From positions 1 through 64,000 of the IMG/VR virus record IMGVR_UViG_3300034685_000067: 64,000 bases of DNA; one strand, 5' to 3'. The position numbers and the translations under genes were made by a program. The DNA is from a virus. A model generated the notes under the pieces. The model had not been told where the DNA came from, ran no database searches, and saw only the letters and a program-made list of their open reading frames with translations. Below are positions 9,728 to 17,712 of this stretch, piece after piece (position 1 is the stretch's first letter; each line of letters opens with the position of its first letter).

Positions 9728-10735
9728 TTGTATAACCTTTATCATTTTTTAAAAGATATATGTGGTATGAAATATATTGTTTGTGAAAAGACTTTGCTTT
9801 ATGATGTAAAGCATTATTATGATTGGATTGTTTCATATGATGTATTAAATAATATTTTAACCAATTATAATAATATAATTAATTTATTTTGGAAAGAATT
9901 AAAACCATATTCTAAAAGAACAACACCATCTAAACCTAATGATGAATTTATTATAAAGTACATATATCCAAAACAAGAATTATTTACATCTAATATTATA
10001 AAGATAGATATGCAAAGAGCATTTACAACGTATGCTGAACAAGTATTAGATGCAGATGCATTAGCTCTTTATACTAAGATGTGTACTATTTTAGCATCCT
10101 CAAGTTATCTTCCCAAAAGAGCAAAGAAATTTTTATATAATTATTTTCTAACAAACATTATTATTCATTGTATGGGTATTGATACATTATATAAACTAAG
10201 ATATATGGTTTATGATGATGTATTGTATGTTGCTGAACGTATTGGGGACATCATTAAAAGTGAAGTAGATGGAGCATATATAAAACCATATAAAATGAGG
10301 ATATTAAATGATATCTATGATATATATGGTCAAATATCAACAACTGTTTATAAATGGGTACTCTTTAAACAAAAGTATATGATTGGTGTAATAAACAAAA
10401 ATAATCAGGTTACATTTAAAGGATTTGATTCTTTAAGCCCCAATATATTCTATAGTCTAATATCCAGATTGTGTTTAGCTACATCTGAACGTGATATGGA
10501 TTATATTATTGATACATTCTTATTCAATAATACTGATTCATTATTAGATTTTGCTTATAAAACTACAGATGGCTCAAGTATAAAATTAAAGCTAAAGAAT
10601 ATGACAGCTATAATCAACAGCGATGATATTGATCTATCATCATATAATGATATGCATAATAGAATAGATTTTGCATATTATGTAAATGAGATATATCCTA
10701 TCTTATCATCAATATTCAGTAATATAACTATATGA
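9728..10735 (+). CDS. Uncharacterised protein with possible DNA-polymerase-B-like palm motifs
   Basis: 335 aa; the start is a TTG with GGGAGATGATTATTA upstream, as in several neighbours. No confident family. I do see, in the order of a family-B polymerase palm, a motif-A-like KIDMQRAFTTY (92-102), a motif-B-like KRAKKFLYNYF (130-140), a motif-C-like SEVDGAYI (178-185), then FKQKYMIGV (213-221) and FKGFDSL, which resemble the 'KKrY.g...kG' stretch downstream of motif C. There is no exonuclease domain, and motif C reads EVDG rather than DTDS. It could be a degenerate or moonlighting palm in a virion protein, or chance resemblance. It lies between terminase and the pre-sheath gene. Confidence 0.5.
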   Translation: MYNLYHFLKDICGMKYIVCEKTLLYDVKHYYDWIVSYDVLNNILTNYNNIINLFWKELKPYSKRTTPSKPNDEFIIKYIYPKQELFTSNIIKIDMQRAFTTYAEQVLDADALALYTKMCTILASSSYLPKRAKKFLYNYFLTNIIIHCMGIDTLYKLRYMVYDDVLYVAERIGDIIKSEVDGAYIKPYKMRILNDIYDIYGQISTTVYKWVLFKQKYMIGVINKNNQVTFKGFDSLSPNIFYSLISRLCLATSERDMDYIIDTFLFNNTDSLLDFAYKTTDGSSIKLKLKNMTAIINSDDIDLSSYNDMHNRIDFAYYVNEIYPILSSIFSNITI

Positions 10736-10757
10736 GATCATAAGGAGATCAAAGTAA

Positions 10758-11726
10758 ATGACGCCAGAAACATTTAGAAATTTTATTCTCAAACTTGAAG
10801 AAAACAAATTAATAGAATCTCCTTTAAGTACAGTTATTATAGGCCAAATGGATTCAGGAGGAATATATCCAAGAGGCAATAGAGCACCTAATGGAGTTAT
10901 ATTTGATTGGAGAACAAACAAAATATATTATGACGAATCTTTTATACTTACAGCAATAGATAATATATCTACAAGTGTTAAAAACTTTCTTGCTAAAAAT
11001 ATATTATTAAAAAATGAGAAAGATATACTTAAAAGAATGATGGGAGAAAACATTGGAAAAGTCCTTGCCACAATATTATATAGTGGTATCCATGCATATA
11101 ATGCCCATCAACGTGGTTCTCTCATTAATTATGAATCAAATGATACATTTTATAAGAATTTCTTTTTTAAATTACTTTATGAATTTACCCAATTATCTAC
11201 AATGTCTAAAATGTTGGCATCATTATGGTATAAAAGATATCTCAATATCATTCTTGAGTATTTTGAAATACCTATGCTTCAAGGCATGTCAAAAATAAAT
11301 AAGAATACAATCAATACAGTTATCTATTTATTTAATGAAATATATAAAGATACTTTAGAATATCTGAATCAACGTGATATAGATCAACCAAGTTTGGACT
11401 CATATAAAGAATGGTTTGATACATTTATTAAAGAGTTTATTATATGTGTAAGAAATCAAAATCACAGATTAAAGATCTTTAATCAGGAATTTCTTGATAG
11501 ATATGAATTTAAAGTATTATCTATTAAATCTTTAGATACATCATATTCCCTTATAAGTACAGTTAAAGTGGTAGATTTTAGATATCCTGTGCCCATATTT
11601 AGAGAGCTTTTTGTAACAAGTGAGCCTATGGCACAATATATCTATGCTTTATCTATAAATGCTAAATTATTAGCTGATCCAAATATTCAAACAATATGTG
11701 CACGTGGGATATCTTTTTTGTCATAA
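10758..11726 (+). CDS. Uncharacterised protein upstream of the tail sheath, 322 aa
   Basis: The ATG has AAGGAG 12 bases upstream. The N-terminal 65 residues include a Gly/Asp-rich QMDSGGIYPRGNRAPNG segment followed by FDWRTNKIYYDES, probably a small beta domain; the rest (about 75-290) is strongly helical. No motif is recognised. It ends 69 bp before the sheath gene. By position it may be a neck, tail-terminator or head-tail completion protein. The 69-bp gap after it is almost pure A/T and may hold a late promoter, but I see no clear -35/-10 pair. Confidence 0.5.
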   Translation: MTPETFRNFILKLEENKLIESPLSTVIIGQMDSGGIYPRGNRAPNGVIFDWRTNKIYYDESFILTAIDNISTSVKNFLAKNILLKNEKDILKRMMGENIGKVLATILYSGIHAYNAHQRGSLINYESNDTFYKNFFFKLLYEFTQLSTMSKMLASLWYKRYLNIILEYFEIPMLQGMSKINKNTINTVIYLFNEIYKDTLEYLNQRDIDQPSLDSYKEWFDTFIKEFIICVRNQNHRLKIFNQEFLDRYEFKVLSIKSLDTSYSLISTVKVVDFRYPVPIFRELFVTSEPMAQYIYALSINAKLLADPNIQTICARGISFLS

Positions 11727-11795
11727 TATTCTTTTATTTTATTTGTAATATTAAGTTTAGTAATAAAAACAAAATTTTATTGGGAGGAATGTAAT

Positions 11796-13409
11796 ATGGC
11801 AACAAATATTTTTCCAGGAGTTTATACTACAATAGTCGATGAATCTTTCACTATGCAGCCACTTCCAGGTACTATTGGATTTATTTGTTTATTTTCAGAA
11901 AAAGGACCAGATAATGTACCTAGGATGACCACTTCAGTACAGGATCTAATTAATACCTATGGTGTAGGTAATCCTGCCAAATATGGACAAGGTTGGTATG
12001 TAGCAAAACAGTATTTAAGCATTCTTGGTAATCTTTATGTAATGAGAGTATTACCAGAAACTGCTGGATTTGCTAATTTGGGATTAAAATATAATGTTGG
12101 TACTGATAGCGTTAGCACAGTATTTTTAACGAATATAGCTTCAGTAGCTGCTATATTAACAAAAATTACTGATGGTAATGCTGATGCAATATTTTATCCA
12201 GTAGGAAGAGGATCTTGGTACAATGATGTTGCTATCAAATTAACACCATCTTCAGAATATGCTGGTCTGTTTAGTTGCTACAATATAGATATTTATCAGA
12301 AGACATCTGAAGGAGAATATGTTATAGCAGAATCATTCTTAATTTCCTTTGACAAAGATGCTGTAGATTATACTAATGAAAGTCTATTTGTAGAATATGT
12401 TTTAGATAAATATTCTCAATTATTGAGAGTTAAAGTATCTGATAATATAGACACTACTAAAGATTGGTCTGTTCCCTTTACAACTTTTCTTAATTTAAAA
12501 AATGGTGACGATGGTAACCTCTTTAATGCAACTACTGGATTTCTTGATTGGACTGTTGCCACTCAGCTTCTGGTAAGAGGATACACTGGTACACTTACAA
12601 ATCCTTTTACTGGCAATCTAAATGATGAATTGACTGATCCTGAGTGTTTAATGTTTTCAGTAGTATTTGATGCTGGATATCCAACTGCAGTAAAAGATGC
12701 CATTGTAGATCTGTGTGATATAAGAACAGATTGTTTTGCATTCTTGGATAATGGAGATAATCCTTCTCCTGCTGCAGCTATCCAAACTAGAACAACTGAT
12801 CATAATTATAACAACTATAGAGCAGCATTATTTGAAATGTATACTAAAGTATATGATGCATATACTGGTAAATATTATTGGTTTTCTCCAATATATCATG
12901 TTGCTAAAGCATTTGCTAAAACAGATAGAGATTATGATTTATGGTGGCCAACTGCTGGATTGACCAGGGGCGTTGTTGATGGTATCAAAGATATAAGGTA
13001 TAAGTTGGTTGGTGGATATAAAGATCAGTTTAAGTTAAATCAACTTAATCCAATAATGAGATGGTCCAATGGTGGAGATTGTATATGGGGTAACTGGACT
13101 ACTCAATCTAGACCAAGTGCTTTACAGAATATTCACGTTGTTTTGACATTATTGTATATTAAGAGAGTGCTTGAATGGAATTTAAAGTATTATATCTTTG
13201 ATCTAAATGATGAATATACTTGGGAATTGATTAAAGGTAACGTGACTGCATTCCTTGGTGAACTAAGATCCAAGAGAGCACTTGAATGGTTTAAAGTCAA
13301 TGTATTTGCAAATGATTATGATAAAAAGCTTAACAGATGCCAAGTACAGATTAATCTACAAATAACTGGCGCAATAGAAGTTATTAGTATTACTCTTACT
13401 GTCCAATAG
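11796..13409 (+). CDS. Contractile tail sheath protein
   Basis: 537 aa with a GGGAGG site. Sheath subunits wrap the tail tube and contract to drive it through the cell envelope. The N-terminus has the family hallmark FPGVYTTIVDES, then PLPGTIGFICLFSEKGP, the usual N-terminal strand that swaps between subunits. The variable middle (about 90-330) is typical. The C-terminal core contains MRWSNGGDCIWGNWTT and VVLTLLYIKRVLEWNLKYY, and ends in a strand with VQINLQITGAIEVISITLTV, matching the conserved closing strands of phage and tailocin sheaths. It is followed immediately by a terminator-like hairpin, so it may form the end of a highly expressed unit. Confidence 0.95.
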   Translation: MATNIFPGVYTTIVDESFTMQPLPGTIGFICLFSEKGPDNVPRMTTSVQDLINTYGVGNPAKYGQGWYVAKQYLSILGNLYVMRVLPETAGFANLGLKYNVGTDSVSTVFLTNIASVAAILTKITDGNADAIFYPVGRGSWYNDVAIKLTPSSEYAGLFSCYNIDIYQKTSEGEYVIAESFLISFDKDAVDYTNESLFVEYVLDKYSQLLRVKVSDNIDTTKDWSVPFTTFLNLKNGDDGNLFNATTGFLDWTVATQLLVRGYTGTLTNPFTGNLNDELTDPECLMFSVVFDAGYPTAVKDAIVDLCDIRTDCFAFLDNGDNPSPAAAIQTRTTDHNYNNYRAALFEMYTKVYDAYTGKYYWFSPIYHVAKAFAKTDRDYDLWWPTAGLTRGVVDGIKDIRYKLVGGYKDQFKLNQLNPIMRWSNGGDCIWGNWTTQSRPSALQNIHVVLTLLYIKRVLEWNLKYYIFDLNDEYTWELIKGNVTAFLGELRSKRALEWFKVNVFANDYDKKLNRCQVQINLQITGAIEVISITLTVQ

Positions 13410-13420
13410 TTCCATTAGAT

Positions 13421-13451
13421 GAGGAGAGAGATTCTATTAATCTCTCTCCTC
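13421..13451 (+). terminator. Terminator-like hairpin after the sheath gene
   Basis: A perfect 13-bp stem (GAGGAGAGAGATT / AATCTCTCTCCTC) with a 5-nt loop starts 11 bp after the sheath stop. It is followed by TTATCTAAATC rather than a clean U-run, so termination may be partial. It sits between two genes on the same strand and would reduce read-through downstream of the abundant sheath transcript or protect its 3' end. Confidence 0.7.
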
Positions 13452-13509
13452 TTATCTAAATCAATGAATATTATTTAATTAAAAGATTGATAATATGGAG
13501 GTAATTGAA

Positions 13510-14292
13510 ATGGCAAAGACAGAATATATTTGTACATTAGAAGATGCTGACTTATTTGATGATAAATCTTTTAAACGTATGTCTAGGGAGCATGAAGGAA
13601 AGACCTATTATGTAGTATTAGGTAAAAAGAAAGGTTCAACTTCAACTAGTGAGCAATCATATAGATATAAGAAAGATGAATGGGATCAAAATGAAGCTAA
13701 AGCACACTGTAAAGAACACGATGGAACATTTATCACAGTTACAGAAGAAAATAAAAGAGTGACTGAAAGTAAACGATTGACTGAAAATATCATTCAATCT
13801 ATCATTAATGTAATTGCATCTGTTGATGAAAAAGAAGTTAATATTGTAAAACAGATATATGAAAAGGTCTCCTCTTCTGATAAAACAGTAGATGCTATGA
13901 AAGATAATCTGGCATATATAGAATCATTAATTCCTGATGCTGATATGTTTATTAATAGGGAGAACACTGATATAGCAGTACAAGAGGCTTATAATCTTTT
14001 TAATTCAATAACAGATGTAGATAAAAATAGTAAATGGTTATTAGCTAATATAATAGCAGTATTAGGTATTCATATGCGTACTGCAAGTGAGATAGCTGGT
14101 GTATGTAATAAATACAAAGATAGATTTGCAATGTTCAAATCTGCTGAAGTTGCTTTTACAATAGTAGCATTAGAAGTTGCTAAGAAAGTATTTAAAGTAA
14201 TGTTACCTAATGATTGTGCAAAAATATTGATAGGAATGATTGTGATATTACTTAAAGATTCTTTAAATCTACCACCATCTAACGTAGTATAG
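13510..14292 (+). CDS. Scaffold/internal-protein-like virion protein, 260 aa
   Basis: An earlier in-frame ATG at 13495 overlaps the GGAGGT ribosome site (13497-13502), which is correctly spaced for the ATG at 13510. The N-terminus contains a module I know from phage prohead proteases and scaffold-type proteins: F-D-D-K-S-F-KRM, then YRYKKDEWDQNEAKAHCKEH (residues 51-70). It is followed by RVTESKRLTEN (83-93), with two R-x-x-E sites that could be cut by a maturation protease. The rest is helical and seems distantly related to the repeated domain of the gene at 17713. No protease catalytic residues are evident. An internal head or core protein is my best inference. Confidence 0.5.
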   Translation: MAKTEYICTLEDADLFDDKSFKRMSREHEGKTYYVVLGKKKGSTSTSEQSYRYKKDEWDQNEAKAHCKEHDGTFITVTEENKRVTESKRLTENIIQSIINVIASVDEKEVNIVKQIYEKVSSSDKTVDAMKDNLAYIESLIPDADMFINRENTDIAVQEAYNLFNSITDVDKNSKWLLANIIAVLGIHMRTASEIAGVCNKYKDRFAMFKSAEVAFTIVALEVAKKVFKVMLPNDCAKILIGMIVILLKDSLNLPPSNVV

Positions 14293-14342
14293 GTAATCAA
14301 CTATTTAATGACATATATTATTAAGATTGGAGGATTATTAAT

Positions 14343-16259
14343 GTGGCTGTCCATGTAACTGAAGATGAAAAATACATCTACGTATATAATATACATTATA
14401 AAATGTTTATGAAGCACATGGTTAGATTATATGGAACCAACATAATGGATGAAATAGGCCTATTTGGTCATATTAAGACTAGATGGTTTAAACACAGAGC
14501 CATTCTTCAATTTCATAAGTTCTTTGCACCAGAAGTATATTACCTTTTTGAGCAATTAGCAAATAAGTTTAGAAAACGTAATTATATAAATATTGCTCAG
14601 CAATTAATAAATAATACTTGGTTGATAAGTGTTACCAAATCAATTCCTCCAATAGATTATTCTAAACTTGATGATTTAAACTGGGAATTAAAACCATATC
14701 AGAAAGAATTTATTGAGAGTTATTTTGAATCTAAAGTCAAACTTAACTTAAGAGGAGCTATATTAGCTTTTGAACAAGGTCTTGGTAAAACATTTACTGC
14801 TCTGGCTACTGCTAAAGTAATAGATAATAAACAGGTATTTATAATATGCCCTAAGTCAGTAGTTGATGTGTGGAGAAAAGAAATTGGTAAGGTATTTAAA
14901 ACCAAATACAAAATTGCATATGTAGATGAAGATCCAGTTTCCACAGATTATGATTATGTAATAAGTAATTATGAGAGAGTAAACAAAGCTGCAGATTATT
15001 TACTGGATGGAAATATTACTATGATTATTGATGAATCTCATAATATTAGATATATGGATACTAAACGTGCTGGTGATATCTTAGCATTAAGAAATGCAAA
15101 ACATATAAATGATATTATGGCATTATCAGGCACACCAATAAAAGCATTGGCTTCAGAGCTTATCCCAATAATAGCTTTATTGGATCCATTATTTGATAAA
15201 GAAGCTATGAGACTTTTTATGAACGTATATAAGAAATATAGAGAATTTGCATATGACATTTTGCAATATAGATTAAGTATAATGATGGACAGAAAGCTGA
15301 AATCAGAAGTTCTAAATTTACCAGAAAAGCACATAGCTAATCTATGGCTAAAGATAAAAAATCCTGAAAAATATTTAATAGATAATATTGTAAAAGATAT
15401 GCATGATTACATGGAGAAACGTTTTAATGAACTTGTTAAGAATACTGATAAATATATAAAAGATTTTGATATAGTAATAGAATATTGTGAGAATAATAAT
15501 GTTATAACTCGTAAAGAAGCTAAGTTTATGAAGAAGATGATACGTAATTATGATATTAAGAAGATAGATGATATAAATAGATTTAATTTCATCTACAATG
15601 TATGTTTTAATTGGTTGAATACACATGATAAACGTCTTAGAGATTTATTAAGACAAACAAAAGTATCTATCACTAATGCTATTATGAAAGCATTAGGAGA
15701 AGCAATGGGTCAAATATATACAAAACGTAAGATTCAAGCTATAAATGATATGGTGTCTGAAAACTTAGATGTTATAATTGCTCTTATTAATAAAGCAGAA
15801 AAGAAAACCATTATTTGGTCTACATTTAAAGATACTATCTCTAATACTTCAAATTTATTAAATGCTAAGGGTGTTAAACATGTAGTAGTAACTGGAGATA
15901 CTAAAGATAGTGATGAAGTTTTAAAGCAATTTAGATTATATGATGATATAGATGTACTTATAGCATCATTAAAGAAGCTATCAACTGGTGTTACCTTAAT
16001 TGAGGCTAATCAAGCCATATTTTTAGATTTACCTTATAGGGATGCTGATTTTCAGCAAGCTGTTGATAGGATACATAGAATTGGTCAGGATACAGAAGTA
16101 TATATATGGAAAGCTTTATTAAATACAAAGAAACCAAATATACTCACACATACTCATGATATAATGCAATGGTCTGCACAGATGAGTTCTATTGTTATGG
16201 GTAGTAAACAACCACCAATAGAAAATAGAAGAAGAATAAATAATGTTCTTTTTATCTAA
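14343..16259 (+). CDS. SNF2-family DEAD-like helicase/ATPase
   Basis: 638 aa. The start is GTG; an ATG two bases earlier is out of frame and runs to a stop after five codons, and GGAGG lies 9 bases upstream of the GTG. Motif Q-like LKPYQKEF (117-124), Walker A EQGLGKT (144-150), motif II DESH (230-233), motif III ALSGTP, then in the second RecA domain STGVTLIEANQAIFLDLP and motif VI QAVDRIHRIGQ. These are the signatures of SNF2/RapA-type dsDNA translocases. A helical insert (about 330-480) separates the RecA domains. The first 100 residues are unique and may be a docking domain. Finding it between sheath and tube genes is odd; it could aid late transcription, recombination or DNA remodelling. 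Confidence 0.9.
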   Translation: MAVHVTEDEKYIYVYNIHYKMFMKHMVRLYGTNIMDEIGLFGHIKTRWFKHRAILQFHKFFAPEVYYLFEQLANKFRKRNYINIAQQLINNTWLISVTKSIPPIDYSKLDDLNWELKPYQKEFIESYFESKVKLNLRGAILAFEQGLGKTFTALATAKVIDNKQVFIICPKSVVDVWRKEIGKVFKTKYKIAYVDEDPVSTDYDYVISNYERVNKAADYLLDGNITMIIDESHNIRYMDTKRAGDILALRNAKHINDIMALSGTPIKALASELIPIIALLDPLFDKEAMRLFMNVYKKYREFAYDILQYRLSIMMDRKLKSEVLNLPEKHIANLWLKIKNPEKYLIDNIVKDMHDYMEKRFNELVKNTDKYIKDFDIVIEYCENNNVITRKEAKFMKKMIRNYDIKKIDDINRFNFIYNVCFNWLNTHDKRLRDLLRQTKVSITNAIMKALGEAMGQIYTKRKIQAINDMVSENLDVIIALINKAEKKTIIWSTFKDTISNTSNLLNAKGVKHVVVTGDTKDSDEVLKQFRLYDDIDVLIASLKKLSTGVTLIEANQAIFLDLPYRDADFQQAVDRIHRIGQDTEVYIWKALLNTKKPNILTHTHDIMQWSAQMSSIVMGSKQPPIENRRRINNVLFI

Positions 16260-16273
16260 AATAAGCAAGAAGA

Positions 16274-16295
16274 CTCCCACCTCTTTAGGTGGGAG
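16274..16295 (+). repeat. Left-end hairpin of the IS605-type element
   Basis: A perfect 9-bp inverted repeat CTCCCACCT / AGGTGGGAG with a 4-nt CTTT loop, 15 bp after the helicase stop and 67 bp before the tnpB start. It has the size and position of the left subterminal hairpin of IS200/IS605 elements. It could also serve as the helicase transcript's terminator, though no U-run follows. Confidence 0.65.
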
Positions 16296-16361
16296 ATGAA
16301 TTGGGGCTCGACAAAATATAAATATAATATTAAAATAAAATTAGAAAGGTAGGTGAAATAC

Positions 16362-17491
16362 TTGAAAATAATATTAAGAGCCTATAAATATAGATTATAC
16401 CCTAACAAAAAGCAACAAGAGTTAATTAATAAAACTATAGGTTGTTGTAGATTTGTATATAACTATTATCTCAATAAAAAGATTGAATTATATAAAACAG
16501 AGCAAAAGTCTATAAATTATAATGCTTGTGCTAATGATTTAAAAAATCTTAAAAATCAATATGAATGGCTCAAAGAAGTTGATAGTATTTCCCTACAGCA
16601 AACATTGAAGGATTTAGATGCTGCTTATCAAAACTTTTTTAGACGTATAAAAAATGGTGAAAAAAAAGTAGGATTTCCGAAGTTTAAAACTAAAAAGAAT
16701 CCTAAACAGTCATATAGAACACAAAACGTAAATAACAACATTGAAATCAAAGGTAATAAAATAAAGTTACCTAAACTTGGGTTAGTTAAATTTGCTAATA
16801 GTAGAAGTTTAATGGTAAAATAATTTCTTGTACTGTATCTAAAACTAATACTGATAAATATTTCGTATCAGTATTAGTTGAAGAAGAAATACAAGAATTA
16901 CCAAAGAAGAATAATGCTATAGGATTTGATTTGGGGGTTAAAGATTATTTAATTACATCAGATGGTGAAGTAGTTAATAATCCTAAAATACTAAAACAAT
17001 ACGAAAAGAAACTTATCAAACTTCAACGTCAATTATCAAGAAAAAAGATAGGCAGTAACAGATATAAGAAACATTCTAAGAAGATTGCTAAGTTACATGA
17101 AAAAATAAGAAATATAAGAACCGACTTTTTACATAAGCTATCTTCACGAATAATCAAGGAAAACCAACTGATTATAAGTGAAGACTTAAATGTAAAAGGT
17201 ATGGTTCAGAATCATAGATTAGCAAAAGCAATAAATGATGTTTCTTGGTCTGAATTTTGTAGGATGATTGAGTATAAAGCTAATTGGTACGGTAGAACAT
17301 ATCATAAAATTAATAGGTTTTATGCTTCAAGTCAAACATGCAATGTTTGTGGGTATAAAAATGTAGATATAAAAGATTTAAATGTAAGAAAATGGGTATG
17401 TGATAATTGTGGTACTAAGCACGATAGAGACAACAATGCTGCAATAAACATACTCAATCAAGGATTAAAAGAATTAGGCTTAACGGCTTAA
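16362..17491 (+). pseudogene. tnpB: TnpB of IS605 element, disrupted by a frameshift
   Basis: Two frames together make one TnpB. The first (TTG 16362, or GTG 16353, to stop 16823) holds the N-terminal helix-turn-helix region with AYKYRLYPNKKQQ, CCRFVYNYYL and VGFPKFKTKK. The second is open from 16805 to 17491 and holds KIISCTVSKTNTDKYFVSVL, RuvC-I IGFDLGVKD, RuvC-II LIISEDLNVKGM, the zinc finger (CNVCG and CDNCG) and RuvC-III DRDNNAAINI. The shift of one base falls near 16805-16820, inside conserved sequence, so all catalytic residues are downstream of it. This looks like a recent single-base inactivation, a sequencing error, or less likely programmed frameshifting. Confidence 0.85.
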
Positions 17492-17600
17492 TATAAACTA
17501 GGGTTGGAACGACCCGATGTGAGGCTCGTGGAGGTAGTAGGTTGCGAGGCTGATGAAGCGAGAATCTCCACCTTCTAAGCGAAGCGTAAGGTGGAGAGGT
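17492..17600 (+). ncRNA. Probable omega (guide) RNA 3' region / right end of the IS605 element
   Basis: After the tnpB stop the base composition changes sharply to a G-rich structured stretch (GGTTGGAACGACCCGATGTG, then GAGGCTCGTGGAGGTAGTAG) ending in the hairpin at 17566-17596. In IS605/IS1341 elements the guide RNA is made from the 3' end of tnpB plus the right end, with the guide lying outside the element. GGTTGGAACGACC itself folds as a short hairpin. The 5' end of the RNA probably lies inside tnpB and is not resolved here. Confidence 0.5.
17566..17596 (+). repeat. Right-end hairpin of the second IS605-type element
   Basis: A perfect 9-bp inverted repeat CTCCACCTT / AAGGTGGAG with a 13-nt loop containing AGCGAAGCG. 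The loop and the AGGTTCAA flank match the hairpin at 923-953, with compensating changes in the stem (CTCCCACTT vs CTCCACCTT), so the structure rather than the stem sequence is kept. Confidence 0.75.
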
Positions 17601-17712
17601 TCAAATATAGAATCTTGAAAAAGGAGGTTTTAAGATCAATATAAACATCTAATTATCAAACCTAACAAATAATAGAGCATATTAAACACATTAAAGGAGG
17701 AAGAATTATAAA

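Larger units (their letters stand above)
16262..17608 (+). mobile_element. IS605-type element (tnpB only), second copy type
   Basis: The element lies between the helicase gene and the 578-aa protein gene, from just before the left hairpin (16274-16295) to the AGGTTCAA after the right hairpin (17566-17596). It contains one tnpB split by a frameshift and no tnpA, so it would need a transposase from elsewhere. Boundaries are approximate, because IS605 elements make no target duplication and no empty site is available. Its right end is nearly the same as that of the first element (923-960), although the two TnpB proteins belong to different subgroups. Confidence 0.75.

Noticed and set aside
11727-11795. 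Late promoter in the A/T-rich 69-bp gap before the sheath gene.
   Set aside because: No clear -35/-10 pair or repeated motif shared with other gaps could be found by eye.
17601-17712. AAAAAGGAGG near 17618 after the IS element, looked at as the start of a small gene.
   Set aside because: No usable start codon follows at a suitable distance, and frames close within a few codons. It may be a relic of the site disrupted by the insertion.
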